In this document: positions 1 through 5,063 of the stretch, in pieces
How the letters are laid out: the number at the start of each line of letters is the position of its first letter
Numbering within the stretch: position 1 is the stretch's first letter
Source: Chloroflexota bacterium
Lineage (GTDB): Bacteria > Chloroflexota > Dehalococcoidia > GIF9 > AB-539-J10
Reading direction: 5' to 3'
DNA: 5,063 nt
Assembly: GCA_015222295.1 (NCBI GenBank)
Contig: JADFUZ010000120.1
Coordinates: 1-5,063 of the forward strand
Notes under the pieces: generated by a model
The model's input: only the letters and a program-made list of their open reading frames with translations
The model's database searches: none
What the model was told of the DNA's origin: nothing
Program-made: the position numbers and the translations under genes

Positions 1-324
1 CTTCTCTATACCGTGAGTTCTTATGAAGTGCAGATTAGGCATGGCTTTGCCGTAGGTCACGAAAGAGTCATACACATCCTGGCTGTCTGCCATCAGGGGG
101 TCGAATCTGGAACACGGAAAGTCATCACATTGCGCACATACTTCGAGGTGCTTCTTCTTCACGCAGCAAGTAATGAACGGGCACGAAGGATGTTTGCTGA
201 AGAAGTCAGGGCCACAACAGCCGGGACACCTGGAGCCGCCGACCGTGTAGTATCTCGGGCATAGTCCACAATCGAGGCCGCAGCATCCCAGAGTGGGATA
301 GGCCTTAATGGGATGTCCGTTCAT
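1..324 (-). CDS. DUF3795-type cysteine-rich protein, partial (C-terminus beyond left edge)
   Basis: Reading the minus strand from the ATG at 324-322 gives 108 open codons with no stop before the window edge. The protein is very rich in cysteine: 13 Cys, at residues 14, 15, 19, 22, 33, 36, 37, 48, 53, 54, 63, 66 and 71, in clusters such as GCCGLDCGLC (13-22), CPGCC (33-37) and CAQCDDFPC (63-71). This ordered series, with the CGLDC opening and the C-x2-C-x4-C close ending in FPC, is what I know from DUF3795 proteins, common in anaerobic bacteria and archaea and of unknown function. Metal or Fe-S binding is an inference from the Cys spacing. No signal peptide or membrane segment is visible, so it is probably cytoplasmic. 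An in-frame TAA at 357-355 limits the start to this ATG or a GTG at 333; neither has a clear Shine-Dalgarno. It follows fpg by 39 bp on the same strand, so read-through from fpg is likely. Confident it is coding; family fairly sure; function unknown. Confidence 0.85.
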   Translation of the reverse strand, partial: MNGHPIKAYPTLGCCGLDCGLCPRYYTVGGSRCPGCCGPDFFSKHPSCPFITCCVKKKHLEVCAQCDDFPCSRFDPLMADSQDVYDSFVTYGKAMPNLHFIRTHGIEK

Positions 325-363
325 TGAATTCACGTTGGGAGGGGGCTTCTGAACTTACTTCAT

Positions 364-1185
364 CTACCGTCGGCTTGTCAACCGCTGGCAGTTGGAACAG
401 AAGTAGGTGCCCCGGTTTCTTACCGAAATCCGCTTGATGGCTGTGCCACAAGCGGGGCAGGGCTCGCCATACCTGTGAGCAACCTTGAAATGGAACTGGG
501 CTGAGCCCAACTGCCCTTCAGGGCGGACATAGGTACCAACGCTGGCGCCCCTGCCGCTTATCGCTGACCGGAGCACACTGCCAATATGATGACATAAAGT
601 CGCCACTTCTTCGGGTGATAAGGCGTCTGCTTTCTTCAGGGGGTGGATTCGAGCGGCGAAGAGAGCTTCATCGGCGTACATGTTGCCTATCCCGGCGATG
701 ATACTCTGGTCGAGAAGGGTGGCTTTTATCGGGATGCGGTGTTTCTCCAATAGCCCTGCCAGAACGTCAGGGGTGAAGCTCTCAGCCAGTGGCTCAGGTC
801 CCAGTCTGGCAATCACGGTGCTGGCATCTTTCACCAGCCATACCAGCCCGAGCCGGCGCTGGTCGTTGAAGACAAGGTCAGTCCTGTTGGAAAGGCGGAA
901 GACTGCCCTGGCATAGCGGCTGGTCACCCTGGCATTCAGCAGCAGGGTGCCGGTCATTCGGAGATGCATGATGACAGACCGGCCCCCGGACAGATTGAAG
1001 ATGAGGTACTTTCCCCGGCGCTCGATGCTCTGTATCGTCTGCCCAACCAGCCCCTGGCCGAGTTCTTCGACTGAGGTCCCGCATACCAGTTTGGGGTCAC
1101 ATATCGTGACCTGGGTGAAGCGCTGTCCGACTACCAGCGGTGAGAGCTCGTTCTTGATTGTCTCTACTTCGGGCAACTCAGGCAT
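364..1185 (-). CDS. fpg: Formamidopyrimidine-DNA glycosylase (Fpg/MutM), complete
   Basis: Bifunctional DNA glycosylase/AP lyase of base excision repair; the family removes 8-oxoguanine and other oxidised purines and nicks the abasic site. The 273-aa length is normal for Fpg. It opens with the canonical MPELPEVET; after Met removal the N-terminal Pro is the Schiff-base nucleophile and the next Glu is catalytic. Other visible signatures are Lys59 in RRGKYL, Met77 in HLRMTG (base-displacing Met), DQRRLG at 108-113, Lys154, the helix-two-turn-helix motif GIGNMYADEALFAA (165-178) with Asn168, and a C-terminal zinc finger C-x2-C-x16-C-x2-C (Cys243, 246, 263, 266) with Arg258 just before it. The frame stays open upstream to an ATG at 1377, but the chemistry needs Pro right after the initiator, which fixes the start at 1185. 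An ATG at 1206 (leader MPYTSLA) is less likely because it sits in the spacer of the likely promoter. Oddity: Leu112 replaces the usual Phe of the DNA-wedge motif RRFG. Identity is secure. Confidence 0.97.
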   Translation of the reverse strand: MPELPEVETIKNELSPLVVGQRFTQVTICDPKLVCGTSVEELGQGLVGQTIQSIERRGKYLIFNLSGGRSVIMHLRMTGTLLLNARVTSRYARAVFRLSNRTDLVFNDQRRLGLVWLVKDASTVIARLGPEPLAESFTPDVLAGLLEKHRIPIKATLLDQSIIAGIGNMYADEALFAARIHPLKKADALSPEEVATLCHHIGSVLRSAISGRGASVGTYVRPEGQLGSAQFHFKVAHRYGEPCPACGTAIKRISVRNRGTYFCSNCQRLTSRR

Positions 1186-1194
1186 CGCGAGGCT

Positions 1195-1223
1195 AGTGTA
1201 AGGCATAGTCCCTACAGTTTCAA
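1195..1223 (-). promoter_or_regulatory. Candidate sigma-70-type promoter for fpg
   Basis: On the minus strand TTGAAA (1223-1218) and TACACT (1200-1195) are separated by exactly 17 bp. They match the -35 and -10 consensus at 5/6 and 4/6 positions. The predicted transcription start is near 1188, only about 3 nt before the fpg ATG at 1185, so the mRNA would be almost leaderless. This fits the lack of a Shine-Dalgarno in front of that ATG. Predicted from sequence only. Confidence 0.45.
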
Positions 1224-1229
1224 TTTGAA
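1219..1229. repeat. Short palindrome TTCAA-T-TTGAA in the divergent promoter region
   Basis: A perfect 5-bp inverted repeat with a 1-bp centre, overlapping the proposed -35 of fpg and ending 6 bp before the TATAAT of nfnA. The placement would suit an operator acting on both promoters. It does not match the FNR/CRP (TTGAT-N4-ATCAA) or Rex (TTGTGA-N6-TCACAA) consensus. At this size it could be chance. Confidence 0.3.
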
Positions 1230-1235
1230 CCGTAG

Positions 1236-1241
1236 TATAAT
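1236..1241 (+). promoter_or_regulatory. Candidate -10 box for the nfnAB operon
   Basis: A perfect TATAAT on the plus strand, 40 bp upstream of the nfnA ATG, in an AT-rich stretch of an otherwise GC-rich region. The predicted start is near 1248, giving a leader of about 34 nt. No good -35 lies 16-18 bp upstream (1213-1218 reads TACAGT) and there is no extended TGn. The nearby TTGAAC (1225-1230) is only 5 bp away, too close to be its -35. Activator-dependent or weak basal activity is possible. Confidence 0.45.
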
Positions 1242-1270
1242 TTCCCGATTCTCGACGGTCGCCAGCTAAC

Positions 1271-1275
1271 GGAGG
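1271..1275 (+). promoter_or_regulatory. Ribosome binding site of nfnA (GGAGG)
   Basis: GGAGG lies 6 nt before the ATG at 1282, an ideal spacing. It fixes the nfnA start and contrasts with the absence of any such site before fpg and the DUF3795 gene. Confidence 0.85.
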
Positions 1276-1281
1276 TCGCGC

Positions 1282-2127
1282 ATGTACAGGATCTTGGCCA
1301 AGGAAGATCTCAGCCCGGATATTCATCTGTTCAAGGTTGATGCGCCCGGGGTAGCCGGGAAGGCCCGGGCGGGGCAATTTGTTATTGTCCGGGGTGACGA
1401 GAGGGGGGAACGCATCCCACTGACCATTGCCGATTGGGATAGGGATGAGGGAAGCGTGACGGTTGTGTTCATGGAGGTGGGCACTACTACCAGAAAGCTG
1501 AATTGCCTCAGTGCTGGTGGGAGTCTGCTTGACTTCGTCGGCCCGCTGGGTCAGCCGACGGAGATCGAGAAATTCGGCACCGTTGTCTGTGTTGCTGGAG
1601 GGTTCGCTATTGCCACCATAGTGCCTATTGCTCGAGCCATGAAACGGGCGGGAAATGAAGTCATCTCAATTATGGGATTTCGCACCAGGACCCTTGTTTT
1701 CTGGGAGGACAAGCTGCGCAGCGTGAGTGATGACCTTGTCGTGACCACTGACGATGGCTCGTATGGCCGCAAGGGACTGGTCACGGAGCCATTGAAGGAG
1801 CTCTTGCAGAGCACCAAGGTTGGCCGGGTTATGGCTATCGGTCCAACGGTGATGATGAAATTCTGCTCCCTCACCACCAAGCCCTTTGGAGTCAAGACCA
1901 TCGTGAGTCTTAACCCGATAATGGTTGACGGTACGGGCATGTGCGGTTGTTGCCGTGTCTCCGTGGGCAATGAGACCAGGTTTGCCTGTGTTGACGGCCC
2001 GGATTTTGACGGGCACCAGGTTGACTGGGACCTGCTGATGATCCGCCAGCGTGCCTATCTGGATGAAGAGAAGGAATCGTTGAGTATCTGGGAGGAGGGA
2101 TGCAAGGAAGGTACGCACCGTGGCTAA
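1282..2127 (+). CDS. nfnA: NfnA: FAD/NAD-binding [2Fe-2S] subunit of NADH-dependent reduced ferredoxin:NADP+ oxidoreductase
   Basis: Small subunit of the cytoplasmic electron-bifurcating transhydrogenase NfnAB (family name often sulfide/dihydroorotate dehydrogenase-like FAD/NAD-binding protein). It handles the NAD(H) side: with NfnB, NADH and reduced ferredoxin together reduce NADP+, reversibly. The 281 aa are family length. Visible parts are an N-terminal FAD-binding barrel with RIPLTIADWD (44-53); a nucleotide-binding fold starting at VAGGFAIAT (104-112), with the conserved stretches ISIMGFRT (128-135) and TTDDGSYGRKG (155-165); and a C-terminal [2Fe-2S] loop with Asp216, Cys221, Cys224 and Cys236. 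Three Cys plus one Asp is the known NfnA ligand set. VDGTGMCG and FACVDGPDFDGH are strongly family-like. Oddities: an extra Cys223 in the cluster loop, and a glycine loop poorer in Gly than the usual GGGVGxAP. The adjoining nfnB makes this more likely than PyrK or SudB, though automatic annotation may use those names. Identity is well supported; direction in vivo is unknown. Confidence 0.93.
   Translation: MYRILAKEDLSPDIHLFKVDAPGVAGKARAGQFVIVRGDERGERIPLTIADWDRDEGSVTVVFMEVGTTTRKLNCLSAGGSLLDFVGPLGQPTEIEKFGTVVCVAGGFAIATIVPIARAMKRAGNEVISIMGFRTRTLVFWEDKLRSVSDDLVVTTDDGSYGRKGLVTEPLKELLQSTKVGRVMAIGPTVMMKFCSLTTKPFGVKTIVSLNPIMVDGTGMCGCCRVSVGNETRFACVDGPDFDGHQVDWDLLMIRQRAYLDEEKESLSIWEEGCKEGTHRG
2104..2111 (+). 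promoter_or_regulatory. Ribosome binding site of nfnB, inside the 3' end of nfnA
   Basis: AAGGAAGG ends 8 nt before the GTG at 2120. It supports the GTG start, which encodes MAKKVNLNR and overlaps the nfnA stop (TAA at 2125-2127) by 8 bp. This arrangement allows coupled translation and similar amounts of the two subunits. Confidence 0.75.
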
Positions 2128-3526
2128 GAAAGTGAATCTGAATCGAGTGCCCATGCCCAAGCAGGAGCCTGAGGCAAGGGCAAAGAGTTTCAGTGAAGTA
2201 GCTTTAGGATACACCGAAGAGCAAGCAATCGAGGAAGCCAGTCGCTGCCTGCAATGTCCCAAGCCTACCTGTAAGGAAGGCTGTCCGGTCAATGTGGATA
2301 TTCCTGAGTTCGTCGGAGCGGTGGCTGGCCGCGACATGCCTGAGGCCGTAAGGATACTGAAGAGCAAGAACAGCCTCCCAGGCATTTGTGGACGTGTTTG
2401 CCCGCAAGAAGTACAGTGCGAGGAAACGTGTGCCCTGGCCAAGAAGGGTGCTCCGGTAGCTATCGGTCGTCTGGAGAGGTACGTGGCTGACTGGGAGCGA
2501 GGTCACCCTGAAGTCACCGGAAAGCAGAAAGAAGCGCGCGCGTCCAAGAACGGGAAGGTGGCTGTAGTGGGTTCGGGGCCAGCGGGATTGACCTGTGCTG
2601 CTGATCTGGCCAGGCTGGGCTATGAGGTTACTATTCTCGAGGCCCTTCATGTTCCCGGTGGCGTGCTGACGTACGGCATTCCTGAGTTCAGACTGCCCAA
2701 GCAGATTGTGCAGGATGAAGTTGATTATGTGCGATGGCTGGGCGTGGAAATCAAGCTCAACCAGGTTATTGGCAAGATTGCTACTGCCGATGAGCTTCTG
2801 GCTGACGGCTACGATGCCGTTTTTCTGGCGCCTGGAGCCGGGGCGCCCATGTTCCTGAACATCCCCGGCGAGAACCTGACCAACGTCTATTCCGCCAATG
2901 AATTCCTTACCCGGACAAACTTGATGAAGGCTTATCTCTTTCCGGAATACGATACGCCGGTAAAGGTGGGTAGAAGGGTAGCGGTGTTTGGCGGAGGGAA
3001 TGTAGCCATGGATGCTTCCCGATGTGCCCTCAGGCTCGGGGCTGGGGAAGTAGATATCATCTACCGCCGTTCCAAGGTCGAGATGCCGGCCAGGTTTGAG
3101 GAAAGAGAGAATGCTGAAGAAGAAGGGGTCATTTTCAAGCTGTTGACCAACCCCAAATGCTTCATGGGTGATGAACAGGGCCGAGTTAGAGCGGTGGAAT
3201 GCTATGAAATGGAGCTTGGCGAGCCCGACGAAAGCGGCAGGCGAAGACCGATCCAGAAACCGGGCACGGAACACATTATTGACATTGACACAGCGATCGT
3301 CGCCCTGGGAACGAAACCCAACCCCATTATTCCCTCAACAACACCGGGACTGGACCTCACCAGGTGGGGTACCATAAAGACTGATGAAGCAACGGGCAGG
3401 ACCAGCAAGGATAGAATCTGGTGTGGTGGTGACATGGCTACCGGGGCAGCCACGGTTATCAGCGCGATGGGCGCAGGTAAGCGGGCCGCAGCGGATATTG
3501 CTGCTCACCTCAAGGGGAAATCCTAG
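2120..3526 (+). CDS. nfnB: NfnB: bifurcating-FAD and [4Fe-4S] subunit of NfnAB (GltD-like)
   Basis: Large subunit of NfnAB. In the family it carries the bifurcating FAD, two [4Fe-4S] clusters and the NADPH site, and exchanges electrons with ferredoxin. The 468 aa match family length. In order: an N-terminal GltD-type Fe-S domain with Cys43, 46, 51, 55 and Cys90, 94, 100, 104 (CLQCPKPTCKEGC and CGRVCPQEVQC); a first Rossmann motif VVGSGPAGLTCAADLARLGY (149-168) for FAD, its second strand ending at Glu174; PGGVLTYGIPEFRLPK (179-194); a second Rossmann motif VAVFGGGNVAMDASR (287-301) followed by YRRS (315-318), whose paired Arg suit NADPH; and a C-terminal GGDMATGAATVISAMGAGKR (436-455) that closes the FAD site. 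All eight expected Cys are present. Automatic annotation often calls such proteins glutamate synthase small subunit, but no GltB large subunit is here and the partner is NfnA, so NfnB is preferred. It starts at GTG and overlaps nfnA by 8 bp. Confidence 0.93.
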   Translation: MAKKVNLNRVPMPKQEPEARAKSFSEVALGYTEEQAIEEASRCLQCPKPTCKEGCPVNVDIPEFVGAVAGRDMPEAVRILKSKNSLPGICGRVCPQEVQCEETCALAKKGAPVAIGRLERYVADWERGHPEVTGKQKEARASKNGKVAVVGSGPAGLTCAADLARLGYEVTILEALHVPGGVLTYGIPEFRLPKQIVQDEVDYVRWLGVEIKLNQVIGKIATADELLADGYDAVFLAPGAGAPMFLNIPGENLTNVYSANEFLTRTNLMKAYLFPEYDTPVKVGRRVAVFGGGNVAMDASRCALRLGAGEVDIIYRRSKVEMPARFEERENAEEEGVIFKLLTNPKCFMGDEQGRVRAVECYEMELGEPDESGRRRPIQKPGTEHIIDIDTAIVALGTKPNPIIPSTTPGLDLTRWGTIKTDEATGRTSKDRIWCGGDMATGAATVISAMGAGKRAAADIAAHLKGKS

Positions 3527-3548
3527 AGTAAGGCCCTGAGAATCTTCA

Positions 3549-3585
3549 AATGCTCGGGAAATCCGAAGGACTAATTCCCAGCATT
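3549..3585. terminator. Inverted repeat between convergent nfnB and polA, possible bidirectional terminator
   Basis: Arms AATGCT-C-GGGAA (3549-3560) and TTCCC-AGCATT (3575-3585) pair over 11 bp with one bulged C. The 14-nt loop can pair further (a short TCC/GGA helix). It starts 22 bp after the nfnB stop and ends 28 bp before the polA stop, as expected for a shared terminator. Against a classic intrinsic terminator: neither strand has a real U-run after the stem (plus strand continues CGGTTCTTGG, minus strand TTGAAGATTC). Flanking AAGGCC (3530-3535) and GGCCCTT (3594-3600) could add an outer imperfect stem. Confidence 0.5.
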
Positions 3586-3613
3586 CGGTTCTTGGCCCTT
3601 CCTACTCACCGGA

Positions 3614-5063
3614 TCACGCCATTTGGCCCCAGTTCCGGCCCATTTTGATATCGATTTTCAAAGGGACACAGAGTGCTATCGCCTGGGTCATGAGTTCGGC
3701 GACCAGTGACTTAATCTCGTCAACTTCCTCTGTGGGGACCTCAAATAAGAGTTCATCATGAATCTGCAGGAGCATCTTGCTCTTGAGCTTCCGTCTTCTC
3801 ATCTCTCGGTGGATCCTGATCATGGCGATCTTGATAATGTCGGCGGAGCTGCCCTGCACCGGAGCATTTATTGCCATTCTCTCAGCGGCTTCCCGGATTT
3901 GTCGGTTGGGCGAGTTGATTTCGGGTATGGACCTTCGCCGCCCCGTCACCGTTTGCACATAGCCCAACTTTCTGGCCTGTGTCTTCGTGGTCTCAATGTA
4001 TTCCCTTACCTTGGGGTATCTCTCAAAGTAAAGCGCGATGAACTGGGCGGCCTCCTCTCTACTGAATTCGGTGGCCTGCTCCAACCCGTAATCGCTCATG
4101 CCGTAGATCACGCCGAAGTTCACCGTCTTGGCAGTCCGCCGCATCTCTGGGGTAACCTCGTGACTCGGTACGCCGAAGACTCGGCTTGCAGTCATGGAAT
4201 GAATATCTTCATCATGGGTGAACGCGGCGATCAGCTCAGGATCCTGGGACAAATGCGCCAGCGCCCTGAGATCAATCTGGGAGTAGTCGGCACTCAAGAG
4301 AAAACAGCCTGCTGGGGCTACGATGGCTTGTCTTATTCTTCTTCCCAGTCCGCTTCTGACGGGTATGTTCTGCAGGTTTGGCTCGCTGGAGGAGAGGCGT
4401 CCTGTGGTCGTGCCTGTCTGGTTAAAGGTAGTATGGACTCTTCCTGTCCTGGGGTTAATGAGTGCTGGAAGAGCGTCGATATAGGTTGACTTGAGTTTAC
4501 CGAGCTGGCGATACTGCAGCACTAGCTCAATTGCGGGGTGGAGGCCGGTCAGGCCTTCAAGCACCGAAGCTTCCGTTGAATAGCCGCTTTTCGTCTTGCG
4601 GGAGATGGGCAGCCTCAACTCCTCGAAGAGCACCTTGCCCAGCTGCTGGGGCGAGTTGATATTGAATTTGTGCCCGACGCTATCGTAGATCTCTGTGTCC
4701 AGTCTCAGCATCTCCTGGCCCAACTCACGGGACATTTCCCGGAGCAAGTTGGTGTCCAGAGCAACGCCGTTCCTCTCCATAGCTAGCAGCACCGGGACCA
4801 GCGGCATCTCCACTTCGCTGAAAAGCTGCCAGAGTCCTTGCTGAACCAGTCCCTCCTTCAAGCTGTCTCTCAAGCTCCAGGCAGCATCGGCATTGAAACA
4901 GGCAGAGTCAGCAGCTTGTTGGACTGTTAGCGTGGCTGGCGGCCCCCCTTTTCTCCCTGGGGCCATTGATTGGCCGACAGGAGTCAGCTCCGTCCCGAGT
5001 CTATTGAAGACGAGTGCTTCGAACGTCAGCCCCTTTTCCCCCAGGAGGTGAGCAGCAATCGTC
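3614..5063 (-). CDS. polA: DNA polymerase I, partial (C-terminal ~482 codons; N-terminus beyond right edge)
   Basis: Family A DNA polymerase that fills gaps in repair and replaces RNA primers. The frame is open across the right edge; the ATG at 4966 is internal, because sequence upstream of it (AAHLLGEKGLTFEALVFNRLG) is still Pol I-like. Numbering from the first full codon (5062): the tail of the 3'-5' exonuclease-like domain (about 1-65), then thumb, then a complete polymerase domain. Visible motifs are TTGRLSSSEPNLQNIPVR (219-236); motif A DYSQIDLR (259-266) with metal-binding Asp259; motif B RRTAKTVNFGVIYG (308-321) with Arg308, Lys312, Phe316 and Tyr320; the GRRRSIPEIN segment (374-383); APVQGSSADIIK (400-411); and motif C QIHDELLFE (433-441) with Asp436 and Glu437. 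Phe316 is the normal residue (Tyr there would favour dideoxynucleotides). Oddities: Asp264 where most Pol I have the steric-gate Glu, and Cys55-x3-Asp59 where proofreading enzymes have Tyr-x3-Asp. The 5'-nuclease domain and most of the exonuclease domain are not visible. It converges on nfnB, 87 bp apart. Confidence 0.97.
   Translation of the reverse strand, partial: TIAAHLLGEKGLTFEALVFNRLGTELTPVGQSMAPGRKGGPPATLTVQQAADSACFNADAAWSLRDSLKEGLVQQGLWQLFSEVEMPLVPVLLAMERNGVALDTNLLREMSRELGQEMLRLDTEIYDSVGHKFNINSPQQLGKVLFEELRLPISRKTKSGYSTEASVLEGLTGLHPAIELVLQYRQLGKLKSTYIDALPALINPRTGRVHTTFNQTGTTTGRLSSSEPNLQNIPVRSGLGRRIRQAIVAPAGCFLLSADYSQIDLRALAHLSQDPELIAAFTHDEDIHSMTASRVFGVPSHEVTPEMRRTAKTVNFGVIYGMSDYGLEQATEFSREEAAQFIALYFERYPKVREYIETTKTQARKLGYVQTVTGRRRSIPEINSPNRQIREAAERMAINAPVQGSSADIIKIAMIRIHREMRRRKLKSKMLLQIHDELLFEVPTEEVDEIKSLVAELMTQAIALCVPLKIDIKMGRNWGQMA

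Noticed and set aside
13..264. Plus-strand open frame (83 codons) at the left end
   Set aside because: The minus strand of the same stretch encodes the regular cysteine pattern of a DUF3795 protein; the plus frame has no motif.
1186..1377. Upstream extension of fpg giving a 337-aa protein
   Set aside because: Fpg needs Pro as the first residue after Met, and MPELPEVET begins at 1185. The extension runs through the divergent promoter region and into nfnA.
1666..2442. Minus-strand open frame (258 codons) across the nfnA/nfnB junction
   Set aside because: A shadow of two well-supported genes, with no recognisable domain in its translation.
2204..3274. Long minus-strand open frame (356 codons) antisense to nfnB
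   Set aside because: It mirrors the nfnB coding frame, whose motifs are intact from end to end. The predicted product shows no family motif, no ribosome site and an implausible composition. Long antisense frames are expected in GC-rich genes.
2120..3526. Calling the large subunit glutamate synthase small subunit (GltD)
   Set aside because: The GltD-like domain is shared with NfnB. The overlap with nfnA and the absence of a gltB large subunit favour NfnB.
3758..4489. Plus-strand open frame (243 codons) opposite polA
   Set aside because: It lies wholly within the conserved polymerase domain of polA on the other strand and resembles no protein family.
3614..4966. Treating the ATG at 4966 as the start of a short 450-aa polymerase
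   Set aside because: The frame stays open to the window edge, and the 32 codons upstream still resemble the end of the Pol I exonuclease-like domain, so the gene simply continues outside.
1..5063. Search for CRISPR repeats, insertion sequences, tRNA or rRNA genes, toxin-antitoxin or defence genes
   Set aside because: None was seen on reading both strands. Almost all of the window is taken up by the listed genes, and the gaps are 39, 96 and 87 bp.

Overview
The window carries four recognisable genes and a fifth cut by the left edge. All look chromosomal and housekeeping or metabolic: no mobile element, CRISPR array, tRNA or rRNA was seen. Base composition is moderately GC-rich. The electron-bifurcating oxidoreductase pair NfnAB and a DUF3795 protein point to an anaerobic bacterium. 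The style of the NfnA, PolA and DUF3795 proteins would fit an anaerobic Chloroflexota (Dehalococcoidia-like) lineage, but that is an impression from memory, not a database result.

Layout, left to right. (1) Positions 1-324, minus strand: a cysteine-rich DUF3795-type protein, running off the left edge. An ATG-to-stop ORF search misses it because its stop lies outside the window. (2) 364-1185, minus: fpg/mutM, a complete formamidopyrimidine-DNA glycosylase, 39 bp upstream of the DUF3795 gene and probably co-transcribed with it. (3) 1186-1281: a 96-bp divergent promoter region. It holds a good candidate promoter for fpg that would give an almost leaderless mRNA, and a perfect TATAAT plus a strong GGAGG for the rightward genes. 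(4) 1282-2127 and 2120-3526, plus: nfnA and nfnB, overlapping by 8 bp, the two subunits of an NADH-dependent reduced ferredoxin:NADP+ oxidoreductase. (5) 3527-3613: a short convergent gap with an 11-bp-stem inverted repeat, a plausible two-way terminator. (6) 3614 to the right edge, minus: polA, the C-terminal ~482 codons of DNA polymerase I, including the complete polymerase domain.

Working together: NfnA and NfnB form one flavin/iron-sulfur complex that balances NADH, NADPH and ferredoxin pools. PolA and Fpg both serve base excision repair (Fpg removes oxidised purines, Pol I fills gaps) and lie on the same strand, but the oppositely oriented nfnAB pair separates them. polA-mutM adjacency is common in other bacteria, so nfnAB may have been inserted into, or rearranged within, an older repair operon.

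I did not find a previously undescribed system. The points most worth a second look are residue substitutions at functional positions (PolA steric gate Glu to Asp, Fpg wedge Phe to Leu, NfnA nucleotide-loop changes), the near-leaderless fpg start, and the interrupted polA/fpg neighbourhood.
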